A stretch of DNA of 33,919 bases from Bacillota bacterium (GCA_040757085.1 JBFLXJ010000012.1:1-33919), one strand, 5' to 3'. Positions 16,869-27,964 are shown, counted from the stretch's first letter. Notes: generated by a model not told the origin, from the letters alone. A program made the numbers and translations.

Positions 16869-16906
16869 ACGCCGGGGGTATCGTGGCTGCCCCGTGCCCC
16901 CGGCGT
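16869..16906 (+). repeat. Inverted repeat after cstA
   Basis: ACGCCGGGGG (16869-16878) and CCCCCGGCGT (16897-16906) form a perfect 10-bp stem with an 18-base loop. No run of T follows, so it is not an intrinsic terminator. It may stabilise the cstA mRNA end or tune read-through into the next gene. Confidence 0.5.
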
Positions 16907-16931
16907 TGCCCCCGGGGAAAGGAGAGAGTCG

Positions 16932-17297
16932 ATGCGCTTCTGGAAACGAGCCTCGCGTCCGGAACCGTCTGGCGAGGGTGGGCAGGTTTCCGGGCGTCCG
17001 GCTGCTGAGCAAGGTCGGGGACGGCAGACCTCGGAGCAGGCGCCCAGGGAGACGGTGGGATCCGCCATCAAGGAGTTCATCTACGGGATGGCTGCCCACG
17101 ACATGGCCCGTTTCGCCCTCAAGACCAGGTCGAGCATGGAACACCTCTTCATCCTCATCACCATGGGCGACCTGCTGGGGGTTCCCATCCTGCCCCCCTA
17201 TTATTCCCTGCGCCTCTTGCCCTATGTGGTGCCCCAGATATCCACCTGGAAGCGCCGGATGCTGAGAGAGAAGGATCTCACGGACGCCATCTACTGA
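16932..17297 (+). CDS. Unrecognised 121-residue membrane-associated protein beside ArsA-like ATPases
   Basis: I do not recognise a family. Residues 1-42 are polar and basic (Arg, Gly, Gln, Glu, Pro) and probably disordered. Residues 43-68 look amphipathic (IKEFIYGMAAHDMARFALK). Residues 69-100 are hydrophobic with internal prolines (HLFILITMGDLLGVPILPPY, then LRLLPYVV). The end is charged (WKRRMLREKDLTDAIY). This suggests a monotopic or hairpin membrane protein. ATG at 16932 follows AAAGGAGAGA with good spacing. Codon use resembles the neighbours, so I believe it is coding. It lies 78 bases after cstA and 131 bases before the first ArsA-like gene, on the same strand, and is a candidate client, receptor or anchor for those ATPases. 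Confidence 0.75.
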   Translation: MRFWKRASRPEPSGEGGQVSGRPAAEQGRGRQTSEQAPRETVGSAIKEFIYGMAAHDMARFALKTRSSMEHLFILITMGDLLGVPILPPYYSLRLLPYVVPQISTWKRRMLREKDLTDAIY

Positions 17298-17428
17298 GGG
17301 GCAGGCGGCCGCAGCCGGCCCGGTGACTGCAGGTGACCGGGGCATAGCAGCGGGGCAGGAACGCGCCGCGGTTCCCCCCGCCGGGCCCTGCAAAGCGGCA
17401 CACGCGATCCCAAGGGAGGTTCGCAACC

Positions 17429-18403
17429 TTGTCACTGGCTCAGTTTTTCCGGGATAATCCCGGCATCCGCTACATCATGTTCGGAGGGAAGGGTGGCCTC
17501 GGTAAGACCACTTTCTCCGCTGCCGCCGCCCACTGGCTGGCCGGTCAGGGCCACCGGGTGCTGGTGTTCTCCGTGGATCCCCAGGCTTCCCTCTCGGATA
17601 TCTTCGAACGGGACATCTTCGGTAAGGGCGAGGTGGAGATAGCACCCAACCTTTATGCCTGCGAGATCGACGCCGACCGGCGCATCCAGGAGTATCAGGA
17701 AGAGGTGCGGCAGAAGATCCGGGACATGTACGGGATAGACCAGATCCCCGACGAGATCGAGAACTACATCAGGGCCGCCTCCGCCGAGCCGGCCATGGAG
17801 GAAAGCGCCATTTTCGACCAGGTGGTGGACATCGTGGTCAAGGGGGGATATGACTACTACATCTACGACCTGGTTCCCCTGGGCCACGCCCTCTACTACC
17901 TGAGCATGGCTTCGGTGTACGATGCCTGGATCACCAAGATCACCGGGCTGCGGGAAGAGATGCGCAAATACGATGCCGTGGTGGCCACCATCCGCCGGGA
18001 GAAGGAAACAGAAGAAGACCGCATCCTCAACGAGCTGATATACATCCGTGACCGCATCAATAAGTCATCTTCCATCCTGACTGACCCCCAGCGCACGGCG
18101 TTCTTCTTCGTGGTAACTCCCGAGGAGATGGTCATCGAGGATACGCTTAAGGCGGCCTCCCTGTTCAGTAAGTATGATGTACCCATCAGGGGGTACGTGG
18201 TAAACCGGGTGGTGCCTTCCGCTCTCCTGGAGCAGGACATCCCCGAGTACCTGCGCAACCGCATCCTCATGCAAAGGGGCAACATGGAGCGCATTCACAG
18301 GGAATTCGCCGGGCGTATCCTGGCCGAGGTGCCGGAGATGGAACGCGACATCCGGGGCATGACCATGATCGCGAAAATGGCCGGCGTCCTGTTCGGCCGG
18401 TGA
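17429..18403 (+). CDS. ArsA/Get3-like ATPase, first of a pair (switch I Asp retained)
   Basis: This is a 324-residue cytoplasmic P-loop ATPase of the SIMIBI/ArsA-Get3 class. The deviant Walker A is MFGGKGGLGKTT, with signature Lys21. Switch I reads FSVDPQASLSD, retaining the Asp (Asp50) equivalent to the catalytic Asp57 of yeast Get3. Switch II reads YDLVPLGHALYYL (Asp147-His153) instead of the usual DTAPTGHTLR. It keeps Asp, Pro and Gly-His but loses the Thr-Ala and Thr. The only cysteine is in YACEID, so the arsenite-binding triad of ArsA and the CxxC of Get3 are absent. TTG at 17429 follows GGGAGG with eight-base spacing. Its stop overlaps or adjoins the second ATPase gene. The role is unknown, and arsenic resistance is unlikely. 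Confidence 0.85.
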   Translation: MSLAQFFRDNPGIRYIMFGGKGGLGKTTFSAAAAHWLAGQGHRVLVFSVDPQASLSDIFERDIFGKGEVEIAPNLYACEIDADRRIQEYQEEVRQKIRDMYGIDQIPDEIENYIRAASAEPAMEESAIFDQVVDIVVKGGYDYYIYDLVPLGHALYYLSMASVYDAWITKITGLREEMRKYDAVVATIRREKETEEDRILNELIYIRDRINKSSSILTDPQRTAFFFVVTPEEMVIEDTLKAASLFSKYDVPIRGYVVNRVVPSALLEQDIPEYLRNRILMQRGNMERIHREFAGRILAEVPEMERDIRGMTMIAKMAGVLFGR

Positions 18404-18420
18404 GGAAGGGGATGGGTCGC

Positions 18421-19445
18421 GTGAGCACCGTGCCAAAGATTTCATTCATCTCGTGGGAGGAATTGGTAAAGGACAGTCTGCTCGAGTTTACCCGCCGCCA
18501 CCCCGATCTGAAATACGTGTTCTTCGGCGGCAAGGGTGGGGTGGGCAAGACGGTCATGGCGGGGGCCGCCGCCCTCTGGTATGCCCGGCAGGGACGCAAG
18601 ACCCTGCTCGCTTCCACCAACCCCGTTCACAGTCTTTCTGCCCTGTTGGGCCAGAACGTCTTCGGGGCAGAGCGCCAGGTGGGGGGTGTCCCGGGGTTTT
18701 ACGCTTACGAGATTGACACTGCCGATACGATTAAGCGGTCCAAGGAGGAGATCCGCGAGAAGATCCGCTGGTTCCTGAAATACGCCGACATCCCCACCGA
18801 GTCGGACGCGTTCGTGGAAACCGCTACCATGAACCCGTCCTTCGAGGAATCGGCCATGTTCGAGAACATGATCAACATCATGTTCGAGGACAAGTATGAC
18901 GTGTACGTCTTCGACACCGCCCCCACGGCCAACGCCCGCAGGCTCCTGGGCATGTCCAGGGTATACTCGCTCTGGGTGGAAAAGATGGTGGAGAGCCGCA
19001 AAGAAGCTCAGGCCATGCGGCTGGCCCTTTCCTTCCGGAAGAAGCAGGAGAAGGATCCCCTCATGGACTACCTGATTTCCTTCCGGAGTCGCATAGTCCA
19101 GGCCAACCGTCTGCTCACGGACGCCTCTCGGACGGCGTTTTACTTCGTGACCCTGCCGGAGGCTCTGCCCATCGCCGTGATCCGGCGGTTCATTGGGTGG
19201 TTCCACGATTTCGGCATCCCCGTGGGGGGCGTGGTGGTCAACGGAGTGATCGATCCCGGAGTCATTTCCACCAGCACGTCGGAGTTCGTGCTCAACCGGG
19301 TACTCATGCAGCAGGAGTACCTGGCCCAGATCAGGGACCTGTTCCCGGACGTGCGGGCGGTGGTGCCTCTCTTCGAAACGGAAGTGCAGGGCCTGAGAAT
19401 GCTGGAAAGAGTCGCGCAAGTGCTCTTCCGCAACAGCTCTTCCGC

Positions 19446-19449
<4 letters not shown>
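18421..19449 (+). CDS. ArsA/Get3-like ATPase, second of a pair (switch I Asp replaced by Asn)
   Basis: This is a 342-residue paralog of the preceding gene. Walker A is FFGGKGGVGKTVMAG (residues 36-44, signature Lys38). Switch I reads LASTNPVHSLS, so Asn67 occupies the position of the catalytic Asp (Get3 Asp57, Asp50 in the neighbour). Codon AAC at 18619-18621 is plain in the sequence. Switch II starts canonically as FDTAPT (from Asp165) but continues ANARRLL, losing the Gly-His. The protein contains no cysteine. It probably binds ATP but hydrolyses it poorly, and may pair with the first ATPase. GTG at 18421 is used because AGGAAGGGG lies nine bases upstream. GTG 18400 (overlapping the previous stop) and ATG 18412 are in-frame alternatives. 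The pyr promoter begins inside its stop codon region. Confidence 0.85.
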
Positions 19450-20146
<697 letters not shown>

Positions 20147-20150
20147 AGGC

Positions 20151-20180
20151 CCTTTAAGACGGCACCGCGAGGCCGGCAAG
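20151..20180 (+). promoter_or_regulatory. PyrR-binding RNA element (attenuator 2, before pyrB)
   Basis: CCTTTAAG (20151-20158) is followed by GGCACCGCGAGGCCGG (20161-20176) and an AAGG. This is the same layout as the leader before pyrR, with a GNGAGGCC loop core. It begins five bases after the pyrR stop and is followed by a terminator. Confidence 0.85.
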
Positions 20181-20191
20181 GGCAGGAAGGA

Positions 20192-20219
20192 CCCCCCGGC
20201 CTGCAGGCCGGGGGGTTTT
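20192..20219 (+). terminator. Attenuator terminator between pyrR and pyrB
   Basis: CCCCCCGGCC (20192-20201), loop TGCA and GGCCGGGGGG (20206-20215) form a perfect, very GC-rich 10-bp stem followed by TTTT. It ends 20 bases before the pyrB start. The short T run suggests that hairpin strength compensates. Confidence 0.88.
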
Positions 20220-20239
20220 GATAGAAGGGGGGAATTGGG

Positions 20240-21169
20240 GTGAAGCTGGCGAGCCGGGACATCCTTTCCCTGGAGGAGATGCCCCGAGAGGACATCGAGT
20301 TGATCCTGGATACGGCCCATTCCATGAAAGAGATCATCTACCGCCCCATCAAGAAGGTGCCCACCCTGCGGGGAAAAACGGTGGTCACCCTGTTCTATGA
20401 AGCGAGCACCCGCACACGCACCTCGTTCGAGCTGGCGGCCAAGTACATGTCGGCCGACACCGTATCAATCGCGACCGCCACTTCCAGCGTGCAGAAGGGT
20501 GAGACCCTCAAGGACACCGCCCGTACCCTGCGGGTGATGGGGTCGGACTGCGTCATCATGCGCCATCCGGTGTCCGGGTCGTGTCACTTCCTGGCCCGGG
20601 TCCTGGACATCCCCGTGATCAACGGGGGGGACGGGATGCACGAGCATCCCACTCAGGGGCTGCTGGACATGTTCACCATGCGGGAGAAAAAGGGTCGCCT
20701 GGAAGGTTTGCGGGTGGCGATCATCGGCGATATCTACCATTCGCGGGTGGCGCGCTCCAATATCTGGGGTCTGGGGAAGATGGGGGCGAAAGTGGTAGTG
20801 TGCGGCCCGGCCACCCTGCTGCCGCCGGAGATAGAAAGGATGGGCGTGCAAGCCACCACCCGGGTGGAGGAGGCGGTGGAGGGCGCCGATGTGGTCATGG
20901 TCCTCCGGTTGCAACTTGAGCGTCAGCAGCGGGGGCTCTTCCCCAGCAGCCGGGAATACTCCCGCCTGTGGGGCATCACCCGGGAACGGCTGAATCTGGC
21001 CAAGCCCGATGCCCTGCTCATGCATCCCGGTCCCATGAACCGCGGCATCGAGATATCTACCGAGGTGGCCGATTCGCCCCAGTCCACCATTGAGGATCAG
21101 GTTACCAACGGCGTGGCGGTGCGCATGGCCATCCTCTACTTGCTGCTGGGAGGGGGAGAGGAGAAATGA
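20240..21169 (+). CDS. pyrB: Aspartate carbamoyltransferase catalytic subunit PyrB
   Basis: It condenses carbamoyl phosphate and aspartate to N-carbamoyl-aspartate, the committed step of UMP synthesis. The 309 residues carry the carbamoyl-phosphate loop STRTRTSFE (56-64), [25 protein letters not shown] and [10 protein letters not shown]. No regulatory pyrI gene is present, as usual for Firmicutes. The GTG start has AAGGGGGG seven bases upstream. The final ATGA overlaps pyrC, giving translational coupling. Its expression depends on read-through of the second PyrR attenuator. Confidence 0.97.
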   Translation: MKLASRDILSLEEMPREDIELILDTAHSMKEIIYRPIKKVPTLRGKTVVTLFYEASTRTRTSFELAAKYMSADTVSIATATSSVQKGETLKDTARTLRVMGSDCVIMRHPVSGSCHFLARVLDIPVINGGDGMHEHPTQGLLDMFTMREKKGRLEGLRVAIIGDIYHSRVARSNIWGLGKMGAKVVVCGPATLLPPEIERMGVQATTRVEEAVEGADVVMVLRLQLERQQRGLFPSSREYSRLWGITRERLNLAKPDALLMHPGPMNRGIEISTEVADSPQSTIEDQVTNGVAVRMAILYLLLGGGEEK

Positions 21170-22482
21170 AACTGCGGGGTAAGCCGGAACCGCTGCTCAT
21201 CCGGGGCGGGCGCGTGATCGATCCCGCCCAGGGTATCGACGCCGAACTGGACCTGCTGCTCGAAGATGGCCGGGTCAAGCAACTGGGGCACGGCCTGGAA
21301 CCCGATGGGGCACGGGTGGTAGAAGCCCGGGGCCTGTGGGTCGTGCCCGGGCTGATCGATATGCACGTCCACCTGCGGGAGCCGGGCGAAGAATGGAAGG
21401 AGGACATCGCCTCCGGCACGCGGGCGGCGGCTGCGGGGGGGTTCACCACCGTATGTGCCATGCCCAACACCAGGCCGCCCGTGGACGACGCCCCCATGGT
21501 GAACTCCGTCCTGGCCCGGGCGGCGGAGAAGGCGGTGGTGCACGTGCTGCCGGTGGGGGCCGTCACCCGGGGCCTGGAGGGCAAGGAACTGGCAGAGATG
21601 GGGGACATGGCCGAAGCGGGGGCGGTGGCTTTTTCGGATGACGGGCACCCCATCGCCGATGCCGAAGTCATGCGCTGCGCCCTGGAGTACGGGCGTATGT
21701 TCGGGAAGCCCATCATAGATCACTGTCAGGACCCGTCCCTTTCCCGGGAGGCGGTCATGCACCTGGGGTACTGGTCCACGGTGCTGGGGCTGCGCGGCAT
21801 GCCGGCCGCCGCCGAAGAGGTGATGGTGGCCCGGGACATCATCCTGAGCCGTCTGACGGGTGGGAAGGTCCACATCGCCCACGCCAGCACGCGGGGCACG
21901 GTGGAACTGCTGCGTCAGGCCCGGGCAGAGGGGCTGCCCGTGACCGCGGAGGTAACCCCGGTGCACCTTTGCCTGACCGATGCCCTGGTGCATGAGATGG
22001 CTTATGACACCCGCACCAAGGTGAACCCGCCCCTGCGCTCGGCCGAAGACGTGGCTGCCCTGCGCCTCGCCCTGGCCGGGGGAATCATCGGGGTGGTGGC
22101 TACAGACCATGCTCCTCATCACCAGGACGACAAAGAGGTCGAGTACAACTACGCCGCCTTTGGTATTTCCGGTCTGGAAACGGCGGTGCCGTTGCTAATA
22201 ACAGAGCTGGTCCACACGGGCATCATCTCCCCTGAGATCCTGGTAGAGCGCATGACGGCCGGGCCCGCCCGCGTGCTCTCCCTGTCCGCCGGTACCTTGC
22301 GGGTGGGCAGTACCGCCGACGTGACCCTGATCGATCCCGGCCTGGAAAAGGCGGTGGAGCCCGAGCGCTTCTACTCGAAGGGCAAGAACACCCCCCTGGC
22401 GGGCAGGTTGCTCAGGGGATGGCCTGTCCTCACCGTAGTGGCAGGACACATAGTGATGCGGGACGGGGAGGTCCTCGTCTGA
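21166..22482 (+). CDS. pyrC: Dihydroorotase PyrC
   Basis: This zinc amidohydrolase cyclises N-carbamoyl-aspartate to dihydroorotate. The 438-residue length matches type I dihydroorotases. The metal site is [13 protein letters not shown] (His67, His69). Later ligands fit IIDHCQDPS and VHIAHAST, and the catalytic Asp lies in [10 protein letters not shown]. The C-terminal ADVTLIDP closes the small beta domain. The ATG start overlaps pyrB by four bases. It ends 176 bases before carA, a gap that contains a separate promoter. Confidence 0.96.
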   Translation: MKLRGKPEPLLIRGGRVIDPAQGIDAELDLLLEDGRVKQLGHGLEPDGARVVEARGLWVVPGLIDMHVHLREPGEEWKEDIASGTRAAAAGGFTTVCAMPNTRPPVDDAPMVNSVLARAAEKAVVHVLPVGAVTRGLEGKELAEMGDMAEAGAVAFSDDGHPIADAEVMRCALEYGRMFGKPIIDHCQDPSLSREAVMHLGYWSTVLGLRGMPAAAEEVMVARDIILSRLTGGKVHIAHASTRGTVELLRQARAEGLPVTAEVTPVHLCLTDALVHEMAYDTRTKVNPPLRSAEDVAALRLALAGGIIGVVATDHAPHHQDDKEVEYNYAAFGISGLETAVPLLITELVHTGIISPEILVERMTAGPARVLSLSAGTLRVGSTADVTLIDPGLEKAVEPERFYSKGKNTPLAGRLLRGWPVLTVVAGHIVMRDGEVLV

Positions 22483-22548
22483 TGCCGCACCCCTGGGTTC
22501 ACACCCGCTGGCTGCGGCTCTGCTTCGGAGGGTCCGGGCGATGACCCG

Positions 22549-22577
22549 TTGCCAAGGTGTCCTGTCGCGAATATAAT
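22549..22577 (+). promoter_or_regulatory. carAB promoter
   Basis: TTGCCA (22549-22554), a 17-bp spacer and a perfect TATAAT (22572-22577). The predicted transcription start is near 22584, about 75 bases before the carA start. It makes carAB expression independent of the upstream PyrR attenuators. Confidence 0.75.
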
Positions 22578-22584
22578 GTGAGCG

Positions 22585-22602
22585 CATGCATAAGTATGCA
22601 CT
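22585..22602 (+). promoter_or_regulatory. ArgR/AhrC-like ARG box over the carAB transcription start
   Basis: TGCATAAGTATGCA (22587-22600) is a near-perfect palindrome with arms TGCAT and ATGCA. The 18-base window agrees with the Bacillus AhrC box, as I remember it, at 14 positions and with the general TG-N-AT-W4-AT-N-CA pattern except for one centre base. It lies just after the -10 and over the predicted start, where a bound repressor would block initiation. Arginine repression of carbamoyl phosphate synthesis is well known in bacteria. Confidence 0.7.
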
Positions 22603-22658
22603 ACCCCGAGCGACCGGGCGGACGGTAGCAGGGGGCGTGAGCCGGGGGGGCGGGAACG

Positions 22659-23765
22659 GTGACGGGTGCCCTGGTTCTGGAAGATGGCACGGTATTCCGG
22701 GGGGAGGCTTTCGGGGCCGCGGGGACGGCAGGGGGCGAGGTGGTCTTCAACACGGGGATGACGGGCTACGGGGAAATCCTCACCGACCCGTCGTATTGCG
22801 GACAGATCGTCACCCTCACCTATCCCCTGGTGGGCAACTACGGCATTTCCGGTCGCGACCTGCAGGCTGTGCGCCCCCTGGTGCGCGGGCTGGTGGTGCA
22901 CGAGGCCTGTTTCTCGCCCAGCCACCGGGAAGCGTGCTGGAGCCTGGATGACTTCCTGCGCGCCCACGGCATAGTGGGACTGCAAGGTGTGGACACGCGT
23001 GCGCTGGTACGTCATCTGCGCCGGCACGGCACCATGCGCGGGGTGATCACCACCGGAGCGGTGACCGCGGTAGGGGCACTGGTGGAGATGGCAAGGGGGG
23101 TTTCCCTGCAGGGGGTGGTCTACCAGGCTACCTGCTCGCGCCCGTACCGCCTCTACGGCCGGGGCCCCCACGTGGTGGTGGTGGACCTGGGAGTGAAGGC
23201 CGGCATCCTCCAGGCTCTGCAGGCGAGGGGTTGCAGCCTCACCGTGGTACCGGCCACCGCTACGCCGGCGGAGATCGTGGCCTTGCGGCCGCAGGGGGTG
23301 GTTCTCTCCAACGGCCCCGGCGACCCCGCCGATGCCCGCGAGGCCATCGGCGCCGCTCGCGCACTGCTGGGGCGGGTGCCCATGTTTGGGATATGCCTGG
23401 GCCATCAGGTGATGGCCCTGGCGGCAGGGGCGCGTACCTACCGTCTGAAGTACGGTCACCGCGGAGCCAACCACCCCGTATGCGACCTCGCCCTGGGCCG
23501 GGTGTTCATCACCTCCCAGAATCACGGCTACGCGGTGGCGGAGGAGGGGCTACCACCGGAGGTGGAGGTAAGCGCCCGCAATCTAAACGACGGTACTGTG
23601 GAGGGCCTGGAATTCGTGGGGCTGGACGCATTCAGCGTGCAGTATCATCCCGAAGCCGGTCCCGGCCCCAGGGACAGCAGCTATCTCTTCGACCGTTTCC
23701 TGGGCATCATCACGGGGCAGGAGTGGCGGAGCGGGGGACATGCGGATGAGCGGAAGGCCGGCTAA
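22659..23765 (+). CDS. carA: Carbamoyl-phosphate synthase small (glutaminase) subunit CarA
   Basis: This is a 368-residue subunit that hydrolyses glutamine and channels ammonia to CarB. The N-terminal CPSase domain (about 1-145) includes [17 protein letters not shown]. The C-terminal class I glutamine amidotransferase has GICLGHQ with nucleophile Cys246, an oxyanion stretch LSNGPGDP, and [12 protein letters not shown] carrying the catalytic His and Glu. The GTG start follows a G-rich stretch (GGGGGGGCGGG). It overlaps carB by 26 bases. It has its own promoter and ARG-like box. Confidence 0.96.
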   Translation: MTGALVLEDGTVFRGEAFGAAGTAGGEVVFNTGMTGYGEILTDPSYCGQIVTLTYPLVGNYGISGRDLQAVRPLVRGLVVHEACFSPSHREACWSLDDFLRAHGIVGLQGVDTRALVRHLRRHGTMRGVITTGAVTAVGALVEMARGVSLQGVVYQATCSRPYRLYGRGPHVVVVDLGVKAGILQALQARGCSLTVVPATATPAEIVALRPQGVVLSNGPGDPADAREAIGAARALLGRVPMFGICLGHQVMALAAGARTYRLKYGHRGANHPVCDLALGRVFITSQNHGYAVAEEGLPPEVEVSARNLNDGTVEGLEFVGLDAFSVQYHPEAGPGPRDSSYLFDRFLGIITGQEWRSGGHADERKAG

Positions 23766-26700
23766 AGTGCTGGTGATTGGGTCCGGGCCCATCGTGATCG
23801 GGCAGGCGGCCGAGTTCGACTACGCGGGCAGCCAGGCCTGCCAGGCACTGCGGGAGGAAGGGGTCGAGGTCGTCCTCTGTAACCCCAACCCCGCCACCAT
23901 CATGACCGACGTTCACCTGGCCGACCGCGTTTACCTGGAACCTCTTACCGTGGATGCGGCTGCGGCTATCCTGGCCCGGGAGAGGCCGGATGGAATCCTT
24001 GCCACCCTGGGAGGGCAGGTGGGCCTCAACCTGGCCGTGGCCCTGCACCGGGCTGGGCTCCTCGAACGGTTCGGGGTGCAGCTCTTGGGAACCCCCCTGG
24101 AAGCCATTGAACAGGCAGAAGACCGGGAGAGATTTCGAGCCGCGATGGGGGCGCTGGGAGAGCCGGTTCCGCCCAGCGGTACGGTCTCCTCCGTTCCCGC
24201 TGCCCTGGAACTGGCCAGTCGCATCGGCTATCCGGTGGTGGTACGCCCCGCGTTCACGCTGGGTGGCACGGGGGGTGGCGTGGCGCACGGGCCGGAGGAA
24301 CTCGAGCAGGTGGCGGCGCGGGGTCTCCGGTTCTCCCCCATCAGCCAGGTACTGGTGGAAAAGAGCCTGTTGGGATGGAAGGAAATCGAATACGAGGTCA
24401 TGCGGGACGGCCGGGACAACTGCATTACCGTGTGCAGCATGGAGAACCTGGACCCCATGGGCGTCCACACCGGGGACTCCATCGTGGTTGCCCCCACCCA
24501 GACCCTTTCCGACCGTGAGTATCAGATGCTGCGCAGCGCCGCCCTGCGCATCATCCGTTATCTGGGAATCAGGGGCGGCTGCAACATCCAGTTTGCCCTC
24601 GACCCCCGCAGCGGCGAGTACTTCGTCATCGAGGTGAACCCGCGCGTGAGCCGGTCCTCGGCCCTGGCCTCCAAGGCCACCGGTTACCCCATCGCGCGGG
24701 TGGCGGCCAAGCTGGCCCTGGGCCTGAACCTGGACGAGATCGTCAACCCCGTGACCGGCTACACGCGGGCCTGCTTCGAGCCCTCCCTCGACTACGTGGT
24801 GGTGAAGATACCGCGCTGGCCCTTCGACAAGTTCCCGTCTGCCGACCGGTGCCTGGCCACCCAGATGAAGTCAACCGGGGAAGTCATGGCCATCGGGCGC
24901 ACCTTCCTGGAGGCCCTGGGGAAGGCCGTGCGGGCCCTGGAGGACGGCACGGCGCTGCTGGGTGCCGGCGAAACCGATCTGGAGAGGGCACTGGCGCGGC
25001 CAGACGACCGGCGGTTGTTCCTGCTGCTGGAAGCGTTGCGACGCGGTTACCCGGTCAGTGAACTGGCGCAGCGGACGGGGATCGATCCCTGGTTCCTCCA
25101 TGCCCTGGCGACCCTGGCCGACACCCTGGGGGAAGTGGCCCGGAGGGGGGTGGCGGGGCTGCAAACCCTCGACGCGCGCGGGTGGAGGCGCCTCAAGGCT
25201 GCCGGCTTGTCCGATGCTGACCTGGCACACCTGACGGGCGTGCAGCTGGATACGGTGCGCCGGTGGCGCCTGGCGGCCGGGGCCCACCCGGTATTCAAGA
25301 TGGTGGACACCTGCGCCGGAGAGTTCGAGGCGGCCACGCCATACTTCTATTCCACTTACACCAGCTCGGGAGCGGAGGGGGAAGACGAGGCCGGCCCCCT
25401 CCCCGGGCGTCGGGTGCTGGTGCTGGGGTCGGGTCCCATCCGTATCGGGCAGGGGATCGAGTTCGATTACTGTACCGTGCACGCTGTGCGGGCCCTGCAG
25501 GAGATGGACTACCGGGCCATCATCGTCAACTGCAACCCGGAGACCGTTTCCACCGACTACTCCACGGCGGACCGCCTGTACTTCGAGCCTCTCGCCCTGG
25601 AGGACGTGCTGGCGGTGTGCGACCGCGAGCGTCCCGAAGGGGTCCTGGTCCAGTTCGGCGGGCAAACAGCCATCAACCTGGCCGGAGGGCTCGAGCGTTC
25701 TGGAGTGCCCGTCCTGGGTACGCCTCCGGAGGCCATCGCCCTGGCGGAGGACCGGCGTCGCTTCGACACCCTGCTGGAGAGCCTGGGTATCCCCCGGCCC
25801 CCCGGGGGGGCGGCCACCTCGGTCGCGGAAGCAGTGGCCATCGCCCGCCGCGTGGGATTCCCCGTCCTCGTGCGCCCATCATGGGTGCTGGGGGGCCGGG
25901 CCATGGAGATCGTGTACGACGAGCGGGACCTGGAACGGTACATAGGGCAGGCTGCCCGGGTATCCCATGACGCTCCCGTCCTGGTGGATCGGTACCTCCC
26001 GGGTAAAGAGGTGGAGGTGGACGCCGTCTGTGACGGCGAGGAGGTGCTGGTGGCGGGGGTGATGGAGCACCTGGAGCCGGCCGGTATCCACTCCGGCGAC
26101 TCCACCGCCATATATCCGCCCCATTCCCTCACCCCCGGTCAGGTGGACGTGGTGGTGGAGTATACCACCCGGCTGGCCCGTGCCCTGGGGATATGTGGCC
26201 TCCTCAACGTGCAATACGTCGTCTACGGGGGACAGGTGTGGGTACTGGAAGCGAATCCCCGCGCCAGCCGTACCGTCCCCTTCCTCACCAAGGCGACGGG
26301 TGTCCCTCTGGTAAGACTGGCCACCGCGGCCATGCTGGGGCGGAAGCTGCAGCATGAGGGGTACCGGGGGGGACTGTACCCTCCTCCCCCCGGGGTGGCG
26401 GTGAAAGCCCCCGTGTTTTCCTGGTCCAAGCTGCTGGGGGTGGATACCACTCTGGGGCCGGAAATGAAATCAACCGGTGAGGTGATGGGGATAGGTCCGG
26501 ACCTGCCCTCGGCCCTCGTCAAGGCATATCGGGCAGCGGGAATCGACCTTCCTCCCGGGGCGGGTGTGCTGGTCAGCCTGGCCGACGACGACAAAGAGGG
26601 CTGCCTTGACGCCGTGCGTCAACTCCATGGGCGGGGGTGCCGGCTGTACGCCACCCGGGGAACGGCTGCCTACCTGGGGCGCCGGGGTCTCCCCGTGCAG

Positions 26701-27003
26701 GCCTGGAACAAGGTGAGCGAGGGCAGCCCGCACGTGCTCGACCTTTTGGCAGGGGGAGGCGTACACCTGGTGATCAATACGCCGAGCCGCAGCCAGAGGG
26801 CGGAACGGGACGGTTTTGCCATCCGCCGCGCTGCCGCCGAGATGGGCATCCCCTGCCTCACCTGCCCCGAAACCGTGCGAGCTCTGGTGCGGGCCTGGGC
26901 GGCTCATTCTGGGCCGGGCGAGCCCGTCTGCCTGCAGGACCACCTGTTTGCCCCCGGCCCACGCGCAGGCGGCCGTGGACCCGCGGGTGCCGGCACGCCG
27001 TGA
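23740..27003 (+). CDS. carB: Carbamoyl-phosphate synthase large subunit CarB
   Basis: This is a 1087-residue ATP-dependent ligase making carbamoyl phosphate from bicarbonate, ammonia and two ATP. Each half has the expected pre-ATP-grasp start, [19 protein letters not shown] near residue 10 and [19 protein letters not shown] near 560. Two ATP-grasp domains follow, with [18 protein letters not shown] and [18 protein letters not shown]. The oligomerisation domain lies between them. The last ~140 residues form the MGS-like allosteric domain ([26 protein letters not shown]), where UMP or ornithine would bind. The start overlaps the end of carA. The length is normal and it supplies both pyrimidine and arginine synthesis. 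Confidence 0.97.
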   Translation: MRMSGRPAKVLVIGSGPIVIGQAAEFDYAGSQACQALREEGVEVVLCNPNPATIMTDVHLADRVYLEPLTVDAAAAILARERPDGILATLGGQVGLNLAVALHRAGLLERFGVQLLGTPLEAIEQAEDRERFRAAMGALGEPVPPSGTVSSVPAALELASRIGYPVVVRPAFTLGGTGGGVAHGPEELEQVAARGLRFSPISQVLVEKSLLGWKEIEYEVMRDGRDNCITVCSMENLDPMGVHTGDSIVVAPTQTLSDREYQMLRSAALRIIRYLGIRGGCNIQFALDPRSGEYFVIEVNPRVSRSSALASKATGYPIARVAAKLALGLNLDEIVNPVTGYTRACFEPSLDYVVVKIPRWPFDKFPSADRCLATQMKSTGEVMAIGRTFLEALGKAVRALEDGTALLGAGETDLERALARPDDRRLFLLLEALRRGYPVSELAQRTGIDPWFLHALATLADTLGEVARRGVAGLQTLDARGWRRLKAAGLSDADLAHLTGVQLDTVRRWRLAAGAHPVFKMVDTCAGEFEAATPYFYSTYTSSGAEGEDEAGPLPGRRVLVLGSGPIRIGQGIEFDYCTVHAVRALQEMDYRAIIVNCNPETVSTDYSTADRLYFEPLALEDVLAVCDRERPEGVLVQFGGQTAINLAGGLERSGVPVLGTPPEAIALAEDRRRFDTLLESLGIPRPPGGAATSVAEAVAIARRVGFPVLVRPSWVLGGRAMEIVYDERDLERYIGQAARVSHDAPVLVDRYLPGKEVEVDAVCDGEEVLVAGVMEHLEPAGIHSGDSTAIYPPHSLTPGQVDVVVEYTTRLARALGICGLLNVQYVVYGGQVWVLEANPRASRTVPFLTKATGVPLVRLATAAMLGRKLQHEGYRGGLYPPPPGVAVKAPVFSWSKLLGVDTTLGPEMKSTGEVMGIGPDLPSALVKAYRAAGIDLPPGAGVLVSLADDDKEGCLDAVRQLHGRGCRLYATRGTAAYLGRRGLPVQAWNKVSEGSPHVLDLLAGGGVHLVINTPSRSQRAERDGFAIRRAAAEMGIPCLTCPETVRALVRAWAAHSGPGEPVCLQDHLFAPGPRAGGRGPAGAGTP

Positions 27004-27042
27004 CTGTGAGCACGTGAGGGCCTGTGCCGCTGGGGCGAGCGG

Positions 27043-27071
27043 TTGTGGGACGTGCGGGGCCCCGGTATAAT
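27043..27071 (+). promoter_or_regulatory. Candidate promoter for pyrK-pyrD-pyrF-pyrE
   Basis: TTGTGG (27043-27048), a 17-bp spacer and a perfect TATAAT (27066-27071) lie in the 103-base gap after carB. Transcription would start near 27078. No PyrR-binding loop or terminator hairpin is visible here. Confidence 0.6.
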
Positions 27072-27106
27072 CACAACGCAGGCGGTCTCTCCGGAGGGCG
27101 GGGGAA

Positions 27107-27964
27107 GTGAGGAAGTTGCCGGATTGGGTACAGGAAGCCGGTCGGGTGCTGGCGTGGAGGGAAGTAGTACCCGGACATGGGCGCCTCGACGTGCGGGCTC
27201 CCGCCCTGGCGGCCCGGGCTCGGCCCGGGCAGTTTGCCATGGTGAGAGCTGCCCCCGCCTTGAGGGGCGGGGCCGTCGGTATGGCACCTTTCCTGGGACG
27301 CCCCCTGAGTTTTTTCGACATGGATACCACCGGTGGGGTGGTATCCTTTCTCGTGCGGGTGACGGGTGAAGGAACGCGGGCCCTGGCAGCCTGCCGGCCC
27401 GGCGATGTCCTGGTGTTGCTGGGGCCTTTCGGCAACGGGTTTCCCGCCGCGAACTCCGGTACGCTGTTGCTGGTGGCGGGCGGGGTGGGGGTGGCCCCCT
27501 TCCCTCCCGTGGCCCGGGCCGCGGTTTCCGCCGGCGCCAGGGTGACGGCCCTGGTGGGCGCCCGATCGGCCCCACTGGTGCTGGGTGTCCGGGAACTGCG
27601 CGATGCCGGGGCCGAGGTGGTGGTGTGCACCGAGGACGGTTCCCGGGGAAGGTGCGGGATGGTGACCGACGTGCTGCCGCAGTTGCTGGACGGCTTTGGT
27701 GCGGGCCCCTCGGCCGCATTTGCCTGCGGCCCGCCCGCCATGCTGGCCCCGGTCGCCCGGCTGCTTGAGCAGGCGGGCCTGGAACTGCACGTTTCCCTGG
27801 AAGCCCGCATGGGCTGCGGATTCGGGGTGTGCCGGGGATGCGCTGTTCCTGCCGCCCGGGGTGGTTACCTGCACGTCTGCCAGGATGGACCCGTGTTCCC
27901 GGCCCGCGCGGTGGACCTGGAGGCGGTGGCCCGCCTGTGGGGGGCAGGTACCCGTGCCAGATGA
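27107..27964 (+). CDS. pyrK: Dihydroorotate dehydrogenase electron-transfer subunit PyrK
   Basis: This is a 285-residue FAD and [2Fe-2S] subunit that passes electrons from type 1B dihydroorotate dehydrogenase to NAD+. The FAD site is GRPLSFFDMD, the NAD-binding region is LLLVAGGVGVAPF, and the iron-sulfur ligands are Cys237, Cys242, Cys245 and Cys258 in MGCGFGVCRGC and HVCQDGPVF. GTG at 27107 follows GGAGGGCGGGGG. Its stop lies 14 bases before the chosen pyrD ATG. The DhoD-PyrK pairing points to an anaerobe or facultative Firmicute using NAD+ as acceptor. Confidence 0.95.
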   Translation: MRKLPDWVQEAGRVLAWREVVPGHGRLDVRAPALAARARPGQFAMVRAAPALRGGAVGMAPFLGRPLSFFDMDTTGGVVSFLVRVTGEGTRALAACRPGDVLVLLGPFGNGFPAANSGTLLLVAGGVGVAPFPPVARAAVSAGARVTALVGARSAPLVLGVRELRDAGAEVVVCTEDGSRGRCGMVTDVLPQLLDGFGAGPSAAFACGPPAMLAPVARLLEQAGLELHVSLEARMGCGFGVCRGCAVPAARGGYLHVCQDGPVFPARAVDLEAVARLWGAGTRAR

